From Cryobacterium sp. N22 (lineage in GTDB: Bacteria; Actinomycetota; Actinomycetes; Actinomycetales; Microbacteriaceae): a stretch of 64,000 bases of DNA. Made by a program: the position numbers and the translations under genes. Numbering within the stretch: position 1 is the first letter of the stretch; each line of letters begins with the position of its first letter. This document shows positions 34,738-43,064 of this stretch, piece by piece. The notes under the pieces are model-generated. The model saw nothing but the letters and a program-made list of their open reading frames with translations, ran no database searches and was not told where the DNA came from. The stretch covers positions 682,001 through 746,000 of the forward strand of contig NZ_PJJP01000039.1 of NCBI RefSeq assembly GCF_002929555.1, written 5' to 3'.

Positions 34738-35607
34738 GGCCAGCCAGGATCGGGCGATGGCCAGGAAGTCGTGCACGGTGAGCTGCTCGCCCCGCTCGGT
34801 GGGGTCGATTCCCGCCGCTGTGAGCACCGTCGCCGCGTGAGCCGAGTCGCCGAGCACGCCCGACAGGGACTGGCGCAGCATCTTGCGGCGCTGCTGGAAG
34901 GCCCCGTCGACGAGCGCGAAGGTCGCCAGGCGCAGCTCCTCGGATTCGAGCTGTTCGCCGCGTCGTTCGAACGCGATGAGGATGGAGTCCACGTTGGGGA
35001 CCGGCCAGAAGACCTGACGGCTCACCTTGCCGGCGGTGCGGAACTGCCCGTACCAGGCGGCCTTGACGCTGGGGCTGCCGTAGATCTTCGAGCCCGGCAG
35101 GGCGGCGAGGCGCTCGCCCACCTCGGCCTGCACCATCACCACACCGGCGCGGATGGACGCGAAATGCTCGAGCAGGTGCAACAGCACCGGGACCGACACG
35201 TTGTAGGGCAGGTTCGCCACCAGTCGGGTGGGCTCTCCGGGCAGCTCGGCGATCTTCAGTGCGTCGGCGCGGATGACGGTGAGCGCGGCGCCCGGCTGCA
35301 TCAGCTGCACGGTCAGCGGCAGCTGCTCGGCGAGGCGGTCGTCGATCTCGACGGCCACGACGGCGGCGCCCACCTCGAGGATCCCCAGGGTGAGCGAGCC
35401 CAGCCCCGGGCCCACCTCCACCACGGTTTCGCCCGGCTGCACGGCGGCGACCTTGACGATACGCCGAACGGTGTTGGGGTCGATGACGAAGTTCTGGCCG
35501 AGCTTCTTGGTCGGGTTCACCCCGAGCATCTCGGCCAGGTCGCGGATCTCGGCGGGGCCGAGCAGGGCGGCGGGCCCTTTGGCGGGGTTGTGGGCAGAGT
35601 CGGTCAT
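34735..35607 (-). CDS. rsmA: 16S rRNA dimethyladenosine transferase
   Basis: Dimethylates two adjacent adenosines (A1518/A1519 in E. coli numbering) near the 3' end of 16S rRNA in late 30S assembly. The 290-residue product shows LGQNFVIDPNTV near residue 37, the SAM site VVEVGPGLGSLTLGIL, VAVEIDDRL, and the catalytic NLPYNVSVPVL. The C-terminal helical domain has KMLRQSLSG. Its ATG overlaps the tatD stop (ATGA). Confidence 0.96.
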   Translation of the reverse strand: MTDSAHNPAKGPAALLGPAEIRDLAEMLGVNPTKKLGQNFVIDPNTVRRIVKVAAVQPGETVVEVGPGLGSLTLGILEVGAAVVAVEIDDRLAEQLPLTVQLMQPGAALTVIRADALKIAELPGEPTRLVANLPYNVSVPVLLHLLEHFASIRAGVVMVQAEVGERLAALPGSKIYGSPSVKAAWYGQFRTAGKVSRQVFWPVPNVDSILIAFERRGEQLESEELRLATFALVDGAFQQRRKMLRQSLSGVLGDSAHAATVLTAAGIDPTERGEQLTVHDFLAIARSWLA

Positions 35608-36560
35608 GCGGGGCCTCCGGCCGGGCTGATGCGGGGGTCTCGGGGGGTGTCGGTCAACACCACGGGTTCCGCGTCCCAGCGGCCGTAGACGAGTTCGGTG
35701 TTCGAGGTGATCTGGGCGGCGAGCACCGAGACATCCGTCTGCAGGTGCTCGGCCATGGCGCGCAGGGTGTGCGGCAGCAGATACGGCGCGTTGGGGCGAC
35801 CGCGGTGCGGGGCGGGCGTGAGGTATGGCGCGTCGGTTTCCACCAGCAGCAGGGCACGCGGGGCCACGGCGAGGGCCTCACGCAGCGTGGCGGCGTTCTT
35901 GAAGCTCACCGGACCGGCGAAGGACATGTACCAACCCTGGTCGGCGCAGAGCCGGGCCAGTTCGGCGCCGCCGGAGAAGCAGTGGAAGACCGTATGTGTG
36001 GGCGCGCCGACCCGCAACAGGGTTTCGACGACCTCGTCGTGGGCGTCCCGGTCGTGGATCTGCAGGGCGAGGCCGTGCCGTTTGGCGATCTCGATGTGCG
36101 CCTCGAAGGACCGGAACTGGGCCGCGCGGCCGTCGAGGCCGGTGCGGTAGAAGTCCAGGCCGGTTTCGCCGACGGCGACGACCCGGGGCCGGCCGGCGAG
36201 TTCGTCGATCACCGCGAGGCCCTCGTCGAGGGTGCCTGCGGTCTCCAGCTCCGGCGCGTCGTTGGGGTGGATGGCGACGGCGGCGAGCATCCGCGGTTCA
36301 CGGGCCGCCATCTCGGCCGACCAGCGGGAGGTGGCCACGTCCGTGCCCACCTGGATGACGCCGCGCACGCCCACGCTGGAGGCCAGGTCGAGCTGCTCGG
36401 CGACCGAGAGCGGGGTGATCCCGTCGCTGATCTCCAGGTGCGTGTGGTTGTCGTACACGCCCACGACCAGCGGCACGGGTGCCGGCGGGTAGACCAGGTC
36501 GCGTCCGGCGCCGGCCTCTCGGGAGCGGATGTGGGTGCTGTCGGCCGAACCGTTAGCCAA
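35604..36560 (-). CDS. tatD: TatD family metal-dependent hydrolase
   Basis: TIM-barrel hydrolase, 318 residues; family members are Mg-dependent 3'-5' nucleases. Metal ligands are visible in order: YDNHTHLE (HxH), GETGLDFYR, QIHDRDAHDEV, VFHCFSGG and VETDAPYLTP. The TTG start at 36560 overlaps the metG stop by eight bases and has GAGG six bases upstream. About 35 residues precede the usual start of the fold, slightly longer than typical, so a later start is possible. Part of metG-tatD-rsmA-ispE, a common actinobacterial order. Confidence 0.93.
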   Translation of the reverse strand: MANGSADSTHIRSREAGAGRDLVYPPAPVPLVVGVYDNHTHLEISDGITPLSVAEQLDLASSVGVRGVIQVGTDVATSRWSAEMAAREPRMLAAVAIHPNDAPELETAGTLDEGLAVIDELAGRPRVVAVGETGLDFYRTGLDGRAAQFRSFEAHIEIAKRHGLALQIHDRDAHDEVVETLLRVGAPTHTVFHCFSGGAELARLCADQGWYMSFAGPVSFKNAATLREALAVAPRALLLVETDAPYLTPAPHRGRPNAPYLLPHTLRAMAEHLQTDVSVLAAQITSNTELVYGRWDAEPVVLTDTPRDPRISPAGGPA

Positions 36561-38115
36561 CAGTGGCCTCGATGCGCGGGAACAGGGCGGTCAGCGGCGA
36601 GACGTGGGTGCCGCCGGTCCATTCCCAGGCCCGGTCGATGGCGGTGTCCTGCACGAGCCCGGTGCCGCCGAGGGCGCCCCACAGCGTCGCGGTGGCCTGC
36701 GGGGTCACCGGGGAGAGCAGCACGGCGAGGGTGCCGAGGCCGCGCACCACGGTGTGCAGCACGGTTTCGAGGCGTTCGCGGTCGTCGGGGTTCTTGGCCA
36801 GCGCCCACGGTTCCTGCGTGGTGATGTAGCCGTTGAGCTCGTCGACGAGTTCCCACACCGCGGCGAGGGCCTCGTGCAGGGCGAGCTTGTCGATGGCCGC
36901 GTCGGCGGCCCGGGTGACCCGGATCTCGGTGTCGCGGATGGCGGTGTCCGCCGCGGTGGGCGCGCCGACCGCCGGGATCTCGCCGTCGCAGTAGCGCACC
37001 ACCATGGCGATGACGCGGGAGGCCAGGTTGCCGAAGCCGTTGGCGAGCTCGGACTGGTACCGGGCGGACAGGTCCTCCCAGGAGAACGAGCCGTCCTGGC
37101 CGAAGCTGATGGCGCGCATGAAGTAATACCGGAACGTGTCGGAGCCGAAGGTGTCGGTGATCTGGTTCGGGGCGATGCCGGTGAGCTTGGACTTGCTCAT
37201 CTTCTCGCCGCCGACGAGCAGCCAGCCGTGGCCGAACACCTGGGTGGGCACCGGCAGGCCGGCGGCCAGCAGCATGGCGGGCCAGATGACGGCGTGGAAA
37301 CGCAGGATGTCCTTGCCGACGATGTGCGTGGCGGGCCAGAGCCGGCTGAACTTCTCATCGTCCTGGCCGTAGCCGGCGGCGGTGATGTAGTTGAGCAGCG
37401 CGTCGAACCAGACGTAGACGACGTGGCTGTCGTCCCACGGCACCTTGATGCCCCAGTCGAAGCTCGACCGCGAGATCGACAGGTCGGAGAGGCCCTGCTT
37501 GACGAAGGAGATGACCTCGTTGCGGGCGGATTCGGGCTGGATGAAGGTGGGGTTGGCCTCGTACATGGCCAGCAGCTGGTCGGTGAAGGTGCTCATGCGG
37601 AAGAAGTAGTTCTTCTCGTGCAGCAGCTCGACGGGGATGGAGTGGATGGCGCAAACCTGCTGGCCGGTGTACTCGCCGGCGCCGTCGACGAGGTCGCCGG
37701 GCTGCTTGTACTCCTCACAGCCCACACAGTAGAAACCCTCGTACTCGCCCGTGTAGATGTGGCCGGCGTCGAAGAGGTGCTGCAGGAACTTCTGCGCGTT
37801 CACCTCGTGGCGCACGTCAGTGGTGCGGATGAAGTCGTCATTGTTGATGTCGACGGTCTTCAGCAGCGGCTTCCACGCGGTCTCGACCAGGCGGTCGGCC
37901 CACTCCTTGGGGGTGACGCCGTTGGCCGTGGCGGTGCGCAGGATCTTCTGGCCGTGCTCGTCGGTGCCGGTGAGCAGCCAGGTGTCCTCCCCCCGCTGGC
38001 GGTGCCAGCGGGCAAGCACATCCGCGGCCACCTCCGTGTAGGCGTGCCCGATGTGCGGGACATCATTCACATAGAAAATAGGCGTGGTGATGTAAAAAGA
38101 TGAGCCGTCGGACAT
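36553..38115 (-). CDS. metG: Methionine--tRNA ligase
   Basis: Class I synthetase that charges both initiator and elongator tRNA-Met. The 520-residue product has the HIGH motif at residues 21-24, TGTDEHGQKI, a zinc-knuckle loop with GFYCVGCEEY, the LLVGGEKMSKSKL loop (KMSKS) near residue 305, and a helical anticodon domain with no C-terminal EMAP-type extension. ATG at 38115 is supported by TAAGAT six bases upstream (38122-38127); GTG at 38121 would add two residues. Confidence 0.96.
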   Translation of the reverse strand: MSDGSSFYITTPIFYVNDVPHIGHAYTEVAADVLARWHRQRGEDTWLLTGTDEHGQKILRTATANGVTPKEWADRLVETAWKPLLKTVDINNDDFIRTTDVRHEVNAQKFLQHLFDAGHIYTGEYEGFYCVGCEEYKQPGDLVDGAGEYTGQQVCAIHSIPVELLHEKNYFFRMSTFTDQLLAMYEANPTFIQPESARNEVISFVKQGLSDLSISRSSFDWGIKVPWDDSHVVYVWFDALLNYITAAGYGQDDEKFSRLWPATHIVGKDILRFHAVIWPAMLLAAGLPVPTQVFGHGWLLVGGEKMSKSKLTGIAPNQITDTFGSDTFRYYFMRAISFGQDGSFSWEDLSARYQSELANGFGNLASRVIAMVVRYCDGEIPAVGAPTAADTAIRDTEIRVTRAADAAIDKLALHEALAAVWELVDELNGYITTQEPWALAKNPDDRERLETVLHTVVRGLGTLAVLLSPVTPQATATLWGALGGTGLVQDTAIDRAWEWTGGTHVSPLTALFPRIEATVG

Positions 38116-38121
38116 GCTCAC

Positions 38122-38127
38122 ATCTTA
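38122..38127 (-). promoter_or_regulatory. -10 box TAAGAT, 6 nt before metG ATG
   Basis: TANNNT hexamer followed by GTGAGC and ATG on the minus strand; it favours the ATG over the GTG within the spacer. Confidence 0.55.
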
Positions 38128-38183
38128 TGGGGAGCTGCGCAGGCGTCAGACCCTGTTACGCCGCGCGGCAGCCCGGAACCGGC

Positions 38184-39059
38184 TCAGTCCAGCGGTAATT
38201 CGGGCTGCGGGGCGGCCTTCTGGCGCGGCGCGCCAGCCCCGGCGGCCTTGCCGGTGAGCGCGGCCTCGTACAGGTCGCGCTTGCCGAGCCCGGATGCGGC
38301 GGACACGTCGGCCGCGGCCTCCTTCAGGCGCGCCCCGGCCGCGACCAGCGCCAGAACCTCCTCGACGCCAGTGGCCAGGTCGAGCACCCGGGCGGTTGCC
38401 CCGGCGACGACGATGCAGATCTCGCCGCGGACGCCCGCCGCGGCCCATTCGGCCAGTTCGGCGGCGGTGCCCCGCTTGACCTCTTCGTAGAACTTGGTCA
38501 GCTCCCGGCAGACCACCACACGGCGGTCGGCGCCGAGCGCGGCGGCGAGGTCGGTGAGCGACGCGGCGAGCCGGTTGGGCGATTCGAAGAAGACCATGGT
38601 GCGGCGCTCGGTGGCCACCTCGCGCAGCGCCTGCATCCGCTCGCCGTGCTTGCGGGGCAGGAAGCCCTCGAAGGTGAACCTGTCGGTGGGCAGGCCGGAA
38701 ACGGCCAGCGCGGTGAGCACGGCCGACGGGCCGGGGATGGCGGTGACGGTCACGCCGGCGGCGATGGCGGCATCCACCAGGTGGAAGCCGGGATCGGAGA
38801 CCGTGGGCATGCCGGCGTCGCTGAGCACGAGCAGGTCGGTGTCGCGGGCGAGTTCGACGAGTTCGGCGGCCTTGCCACGCTCGTTGTGGTCGTGCAGGGC
38901 GATCAGCCGGGGCCGGTTCTCCACGCCGAGGGCCTTGAGCAGGTGCACGGTCACCCGGGTGTCCTCGGCGGCGATGACGGTGCTGCTGCGCAGCGCCTCG
39001 ATCAGGCGGGTCGAGGCGTCCCCGAGGTTTCCGATGGGCGTGGCAGCCAGAATGATCAT
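38184..39059 (-). CDS. rsmI: 16S rRNA 2'-O-ribose C1402 methyltransferase
   Basis: SAM-dependent tetrapyrrole methylase-fold enzyme of 291 residues that methylates C1402 in the decoding centre. It has the N-terminal ATPIGNLGDAS, AAEDTRVT, VLSDAGMPTVSDPG (substrate loop), AIPGPSAVLTALAVSGLPTD and FEGFLPRKHGER, all typical of RsmI. The C-terminal part continues as a basic Ala-rich helical domain. I chose ATG at 39059, where homology begins. It is divergent from the mannosyltransferase gene with 39 bases between starts. Confidence 0.95.
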   Translation of the reverse strand: MIILAATPIGNLGDASTRLIEALRSSTVIAAEDTRVTVHLLKALGVENRPRLIALHDHNERGKAAELVELARDTDLLVLSDAGMPTVSDPGFHLVDAAIAAGVTVTAIPGPSAVLTALAVSGLPTDRFTFEGFLPRKHGERMQALREVATERRTMVFFESPNRLAASLTDLAAALGADRRVVVCRELTKFYEEVKRGTAAELAEWAAAGVRGEICIVVAGATARVLDLATGVEEVLALVAAGARLKEAAADVSAASGLGKRDLYEAALTGKAAGAGAPRQKAAPQPELPLD

Positions 39060-39086
39060 GGTCTCAGTCTCGCAGCAGTGGCTCAC

Positions 39087-39092
39087 TACGAT
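39087..39092 (+). promoter_or_regulatory. -10 box TACGAT, 6 nt before pmt GTG
   Basis: TANNNT hexamer that identifies GTG at 39099 as the start. Confidence 0.55.
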
Positions 39093-39098
39093 GGTCAG

Positions 39099-40640
39099 GT
39101 GCTCCTCACCCCCGCTGCGACCGATCGTGTGACCGACCGTTGGAGCGCCCTGCGGGCCAACCGGTGGGTCCGTTTGGCGGCGCCGGTGCTGGTGGTGCTG
39201 CTGGCCGCTGTCTTACGGTTCTGGAACCTCGGCCACCCCGGCACCCTGGTGTTCGACGAGACGTTCTATGTGAAGGACGCCTGGAGCCTGTTCAACAACG
39301 GTTACGAGTCCACCTGGCCGGACGGTGCCGACGCCCTGTTCGCCGCCGGGCAGAGCAATATCTTCGGCAGCGCCCCGTCGTTCGTGGTGCATCCGCCGCT
39401 GGGCAAGTGGCTCATCGCCCTGGGGATGGCCGCATTCGGCGCCGACAACCCGTTCGGCTGGCGGGTCGTCACCGCGCTGGTCGGGCTGCTGGCCGTCGTG
39501 CTGCTCATGCTCATCGCCCAGAAGCTCTTCGGGTCGCTGCTGCTGAGCACGATCGCCGGTTTCCTCTTCGCCATCGACGGCAACGCCATCGTGATGAGCC
39601 GGGTGGCGCTGCTCGACAACTATGTGATGTTCTTCGCCCTGCTCGGCTTCGGCGCCGTGCTGATGGACCGGGACCACCACCGGGCCCGGCTCGGGGCGTG
39701 GCTGAACGAGAAGCGCGACAACGAGATCGATCCCACCTGGGGACCGGCGCTCTGGTGGCGGCCGTGGGTGCTGGCGGCGGGCCTGGCCTTCGGTCTGGCC
39801 TGTTCGGTGAAGTGGTCGGGGGCCTATTTCCTGGCCGCGTTCGGCATCTACCTCGTCGTGGTCGACGCACTCGCCCGCCGCCGGGCGGGGCTGCCGTTCT
39901 GGGCCAGCGGAGCGATCCTCAAGCAGGGGCCGGTGACCTTCCTGCTCCTGGTGCCCGTGGCCGTGCTGACCTTCCTGGTCTCCTGGACCGGCTGGTTCGT
40001 CACCCGCGGCGGCTACTACCGGGACTGGGCCGACCAGGCCGGTCAGGCCTGGACCGGGGCTCTGGCCTGGGTGCCGCACAGCCTGCAGAGCTTCTGGCAC
40101 TACCAGTCGGCCGCTTACGGCTACCACGTGGGCCTGGTCACCCCGCATCCGTACCAGGCCAACCCGCTCACCTGGCTGCTGATGAGCCGGCCGACGAGCA
40201 TGTACTACCAGGGCTCGTCCCTCGGTGAGAACGGCTGCGGCTACGCCACCTGCTCAGAGGCCATCACCGGCATCGCCAACCCGCTGATCTGGTGGGCCGC
40301 GACCGCCGCGATCCTGTACCTGGTCTACAGGCTGGTGCGGTACCGGGAATGGCGGGTCGGCCTGATCCTGATGGGAATGGTCGCCGGCTACCTGCCCTGG
40401 CTGATGTACCTGAACCGCACGGTGTTCCAGTTTTATACGATCGCGTTCGAGCCGTACCTGATCCTCGGTCTCACCCTGGTGATCGGGCTGCTGCTCAAGA
40501 GCGCCTCCGGCCGGGCGACGGTGGTGGTGTTCCTGGCCCTGGCCACGCTCGTAAGCGCTTACTACTTCCCGCTCTGGACCGGCGCCCAGGTGCCGTTCGC
40601 GTTCTGGCAGGCGCACATCTGGCTGCCGAGCTGGCGCTGA
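39099..40640 (+). CDS. pmt: Dolichyl-phosphate-mannose--protein O-mannosyltransferase
   Basis: Inner membrane glycosyltransferase of the GT39/PMT family, 513 residues. It moves mannose from polyprenyl-phosphate-mannose to Ser/Thr of secreted proteins at the outer face of the membrane. The first loop contains the catalytic Asp-Glu in LVFDETFYVKDAWS (residues about 48-61) and the HPPLGKW motif near residue 102. About 11 membrane helices follow, with ARLGAWLNEKRDNEIDP and LTWLLMSRPTSMYYQG loops typical of actinobacterial Pmt. The GTG start is set by the upstream leaderless box; a much longer frame to 38646 is antisense to rsmI and is rejected. Confidence 0.93.
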   Translation: MLLTPAATDRVTDRWSALRANRWVRLAAPVLVVLLAAVLRFWNLGHPGTLVFDETFYVKDAWSLFNNGYESTWPDGADALFAAGQSNIFGSAPSFVVHPPLGKWLIALGMAAFGADNPFGWRVVTALVGLLAVVLLMLIAQKLFGSLLLSTIAGFLFAIDGNAIVMSRVALLDNYVMFFALLGFGAVLMDRDHHRARLGAWLNEKRDNEIDPTWGPALWWRPWVLAAGLAFGLACSVKWSGAYFLAAFGIYLVVVDALARRRAGLPFWASGAILKQGPVTFLLLVPVAVLTFLVSWTGWFVTRGGYYRDWADQAGQAWTGALAWVPHSLQSFWHYQSAAYGYHVGLVTPHPYQANPLTWLLMSRPTSMYYQGSSLGENGCGYATCSEAITGIANPLIWWAATAAILYLVYRLVRYREWRVGLILMGMVAGYLPWLMYLNRTVFQFYTIAFEPYLILGLTLVIGLLLKSASGRATVVVFLALATLVSAYYFPLWTGAQVPFAFWQAHIWLPSWR

Positions 40641-40830
40641 CCAGCATTAACGCTCTTATTGCAGCGCGTGCATGTCTCTCGACATATGCCGAAATTGGAA
40701 TACATCCCCTGTTAAAGGCGTGTGAATTCGAGGAGTTTTTGAGCCCTGAACCCGTAGGATGGCCGGTATCTGCTTGACGAGTGTTTGCTCTACAACCGAC
40801 TGAGAAGTCCAGATACAAACCAAAGGCCTC
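40641..40830 (+). promoter_or_regulatory. A+T-richer 190-bp leader region of the desaturase gene
   Basis: This gap is poorer in G+C than its surroundings and contains a small ATGTC-TCTC-GACAT hairpin (40672-40685) and TTGACG near 40776, without a well-spaced -10. Control of a membrane desaturase by temperature would be plausible, but I see no proven element. Confidence 0.35.
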
Positions 40831-41931
40831 ATGTCGGAAGCATCTGCCGCACCCACGGTGCGTATTGTCCGCACCCGCAAGGGTGGCGACTCCAAGAACC
40901 CCACCACCGAGTACTCCTCCCTGCTGCACACCGTGCGCAATCTCGGCCTGCTCGGCCGCCGCACCGGCTTCTACTGGGGCGTCTTCGCCGCCCTGGTGCT
41001 GATCACCGCGGGCCTCGGCGTCGGCTTCGTGCTGCTCGGCGACTCCTGGTACCAGCTGATCATCGCCGGCGTGCTCGGCATCATCCTCACCCAGTTCGCG
41101 TTCCTCGCCCACGAGGCGTCGCACCGCCAGGTCTTCCAGTCCGGACCCGCCAACGACCGGGCCGGCCGCATCCTCGCGAACCTCTTCGTCGGCATCAGCT
41201 ACGCCTGGTGGATGACCAAGCACAGCCGCCACCACGCCAACCCGAACGTGGTCGGCAAGGACCCGGACATCGACCCCGACGTGATCCGCTTCAACGAGAA
41301 GGACGCCTCAGAGGTCAACTGGCTCACCTCCTTCATCACCCGCAAGCAGGGCTACCTGTTCTTCCCGCTGCTCACCCTCGAGGGCATCAACCTGCACATC
41401 CACGGCTTCAAGACCGTCTTCGGCAAGGGCAAGGTCGACAAGCGCTGGCTCGAGATCACCATGCTCACCACGCGCATCCTGGTCTACTTCGCCGTCATCT
41501 TCTACTTCCTGCCGCTGGGTATGGCGTTCGCATTCATCGGCGTGCAGATGGCCGTGTTCGGCGTCTACATGGGCGCCTCCTTCGCCCCCAACCACAAGGG
41601 CATGCCGCAGCTGCCGCACGAGAGCAAGGTCGACTTCCTCCGTCGCCAGGTGCTCACCTCGCGCAACATCCGCGGCGGCACGCTCATGGACACCTTCATG
41701 GGCGGCCTGAACTACCAGGTCGAGCACCACCTGTTCCCGAACATGGCCCGCCCGCACCTGAAGAAGGCGCAGGAGATCACCAAGGAATACTGCGAGTCCA
41801 ACAAGATCCTCTACACCGAGACCGGTCTGTTCGAGTCCTACGGCATCGTGGTCGCCTACCTCAACAAGGTGGGCCTGGCCGCCCGTGACCCGTTCGACTG
41901 CCCGATGGTGCAGCGCTTCCACCACCGCTGA
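40831..41931 (+). CDS. Membrane fatty acid desaturase
   Basis: Di-iron acyl desaturase of 366 residues that introduces a double bond into membrane fatty acids, raising fluidity in the cold. The three histidine boxes are complete: HEASH (94-98), HSRHH (131-135) and QVEHH (296-300). Two pairs of membrane helices lie between them. The Gln in the third box is typical of front-end and acyl-lipid desaturases. The regiospecificity cannot be read from the sequence. AAAGG stands a few bases before the ATG. It is followed by a very long perfect terminator hairpin. Confidence 0.94.
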   Translation: MSEASAAPTVRIVRTRKGGDSKNPTTEYSSLLHTVRNLGLLGRRTGFYWGVFAALVLITAGLGVGFVLLGDSWYQLIIAGVLGIILTQFAFLAHEASHRQVFQSGPANDRAGRILANLFVGISYAWWMTKHSRHHANPNVVGKDPDIDPDVIRFNEKDASEVNWLTSFITRKQGYLFFPLLTLEGINLHIHGFKTVFGKGKVDKRWLEITMLTTRILVYFAVIFYFLPLGMAFAFIGVQMAVFGVYMGASFAPNHKGMPQLPHESKVDFLRRQVLTSRNIRGGTLMDTFMGGLNYQVEHHLFPNMARPHLKKAQEITKEYCESNKILYTETGLFESYGIVVAYLNKVGLAARDPFDCPMVQRFHHR

Positions 41932-41937
41932 CCACCT

Positions 41938-41998
41938 CGCGAACCGTGAGAAAAGCCCCAATCCGCCGCGCGGGTTGGGGCTTTTCTCACGGTTCGCG
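41938..41998. terminator. 61-bp perfect inverted repeat, terminator after the desaturase
   Basis: Two perfect 24-bp arms (41938-41961, 41975-41998) surround a 13-base loop. Each arm contains GCCCCAA/TTGGGGC next to an A4/T4 run, so it can terminate from either side, but the extra outer 13 bp exceed what termination needs. Confidence 0.85.
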
Positions 41999-42007
41999 GG
42001 CGATGGG

Positions 42008-42013
42008 TAAAGT
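42008..42013 (+). promoter_or_regulatory. -10 box TAAAGT, 7 nt before the YeiH-type ATG
   Basis: TANNNT hexamer directly after the inverted repeat; supports ATG at 42021. Confidence 0.5.
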
Positions 42014-42020
42014 TGACCCA

Positions 42021-43001
42021 ATGTGGATGTGGGGAGCTGGCGTGGCCGGGCTGGCCGCGCTGGTGGCGTGGGGCGTGCATGCCGCCGTCCCGGCGGTACC
42101 GCTGCTGACCGCGGCCGTGCTGCTGGGCATCGTGGTGGGGCAGCTGCCCGTGCTGCGGCCGGCGCTCACCGGGGTGCTCGCGCCGGGGCTGACGTTGGCG
42201 TCCCACAGCCTGATGCGCCTGGGCGTGGTGCTGCTGGGCCTCAAGCTCAGCCTGGTGGACATCATCGCCCTGGGCTGGGTCACCATCACCAGCACGGTCC
42301 TCATCGTGTTGCTCACCTTCTTCGGCACCCTGTGGCTGGGCCGCCGGGTCGGCCTGCCCGGCCATCAACCGCTGCTCATCGCCACGGGCTTCGCCGTCTG
42401 CGGCGCCTCCGCGATCGGCGCGATGAGCGGCGTGGTCAAGGCCAAGGACCGGGACACCGCCACCCCGGTGGCACTGGTGACCCTGTGCGGCACCCTCGCG
42501 ATCGGCGTGCTGCCGCTGCTCTGGCATCCGCTGGGCCTGACCGACCTGCAGTTCGGCCACTGGGTCGGCGCCGGGGTGCACGACGTGGGCCAGGTGGTCG
42601 CCACGGCGCAGATCGCCGGGTCGGCGGCCCTCGCCGTTGCCGTGGTCGTCAAGCTCACCCGGGTGCTGATGCTGGCGCCCCTGGTGGCCAGCGTTGCGGT
42701 GTACGAGCGGCGGCGGGCGGGCAGCAGTGGGCGCACGGCCGGGCGTCCCCCGGTGGTGCCTCTGTTCGTCGCGGGCTTCCTGGCCATGGTGCTCGTACGC
42801 ACCGTCGTTCCGGTTCCACCGGCGGTGCTGGACACCGCCGACCTGGTGCAGACCGTGCTGCTGGCGATGGCCCTGTTCGGGCTGGGCACCGCCGTGCGCC
42901 TGACCGACCTCGTGCGCACCGGCGGCCGCGCCCTGGGCGTCGGCCTGGCCTCCTGGCTGCTCATCGCGGTTCTGGCCCTGGCCGCCGTGCAGCTGGGCTG
43001 A
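42021..43001 (+). CDS. YeiH/UPF0324 family membrane protein (putative sulfate exporter)
   Basis: A 326-residue inner membrane protein with about 10 helices. Family marks are HSLMRLGVVLLGLKLSLVDI near residue 57, LLIATGFAVCGASAIGAMSGV near residue 118, and GVHDVGQVVATAQIAG near residue 184. YeiH proteins are annotated as putative sulfate or other anion exporters; the substrate has not been firmly shown. The next gene makes homocysteine or cysteine from sulfide, so a link to sulfur metabolism is plausible. ATG at 42021 follows a leaderless-type box; a longer frame to 41946 would read through the terminator hairpin. Confidence 0.9.
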   Translation: MWMWGAGVAGLAALVAWGVHAAVPAVPLLTAAVLLGIVVGQLPVLRPALTGVLAPGLTLASHSLMRLGVVLLGLKLSLVDIIALGWVTITSTVLIVLLTFFGTLWLGRRVGLPGHQPLLIATGFAVCGASAIGAMSGVVKAKDRDTATPVALVTLCGTLAIGVLPLLWHPLGLTDLQFGHWVGAGVHDVGQVVATAQIAGSAALAVAVVVKLTRVLMLAPLVASVAVYERRRAGSSGRTAGRPPVVPLFVAGFLAMVLVRTVVPVPPAVLDTADLVQTVLLAMALFGLGTAVRLTDLVRTGGRALGVGLASWLLIAVLALAAVQLG

Positions 43002-43052
43002 CCCGTGTGGCGTCCTGTTACGCCGCCCCGCCCGGGGGCCGGGACGGGCGGG

Positions 43053-43058
43053 TAGCGT
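43053..43058 (+). promoter_or_regulatory. -10 box TAGCGT, 6 nt before metY ATG
   Basis: TANNNT hexamer followed by GACTGA and ATG. Confidence 0.55.
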
Positions 43059-43064
43059 GACTGA

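Noticed and set aside
38646-39098. N-terminal extension of the mannosyltransferase
   Set aside because: It would run antisense through rsmI. The family N-terminus and a -10 box fix the start at 39099.
40672-40725. 17-codon leader peptide before the desaturase
   Set aside because: The ATG lies in a small hairpin, has no ribosome-binding site and encodes no regulatory codon run.
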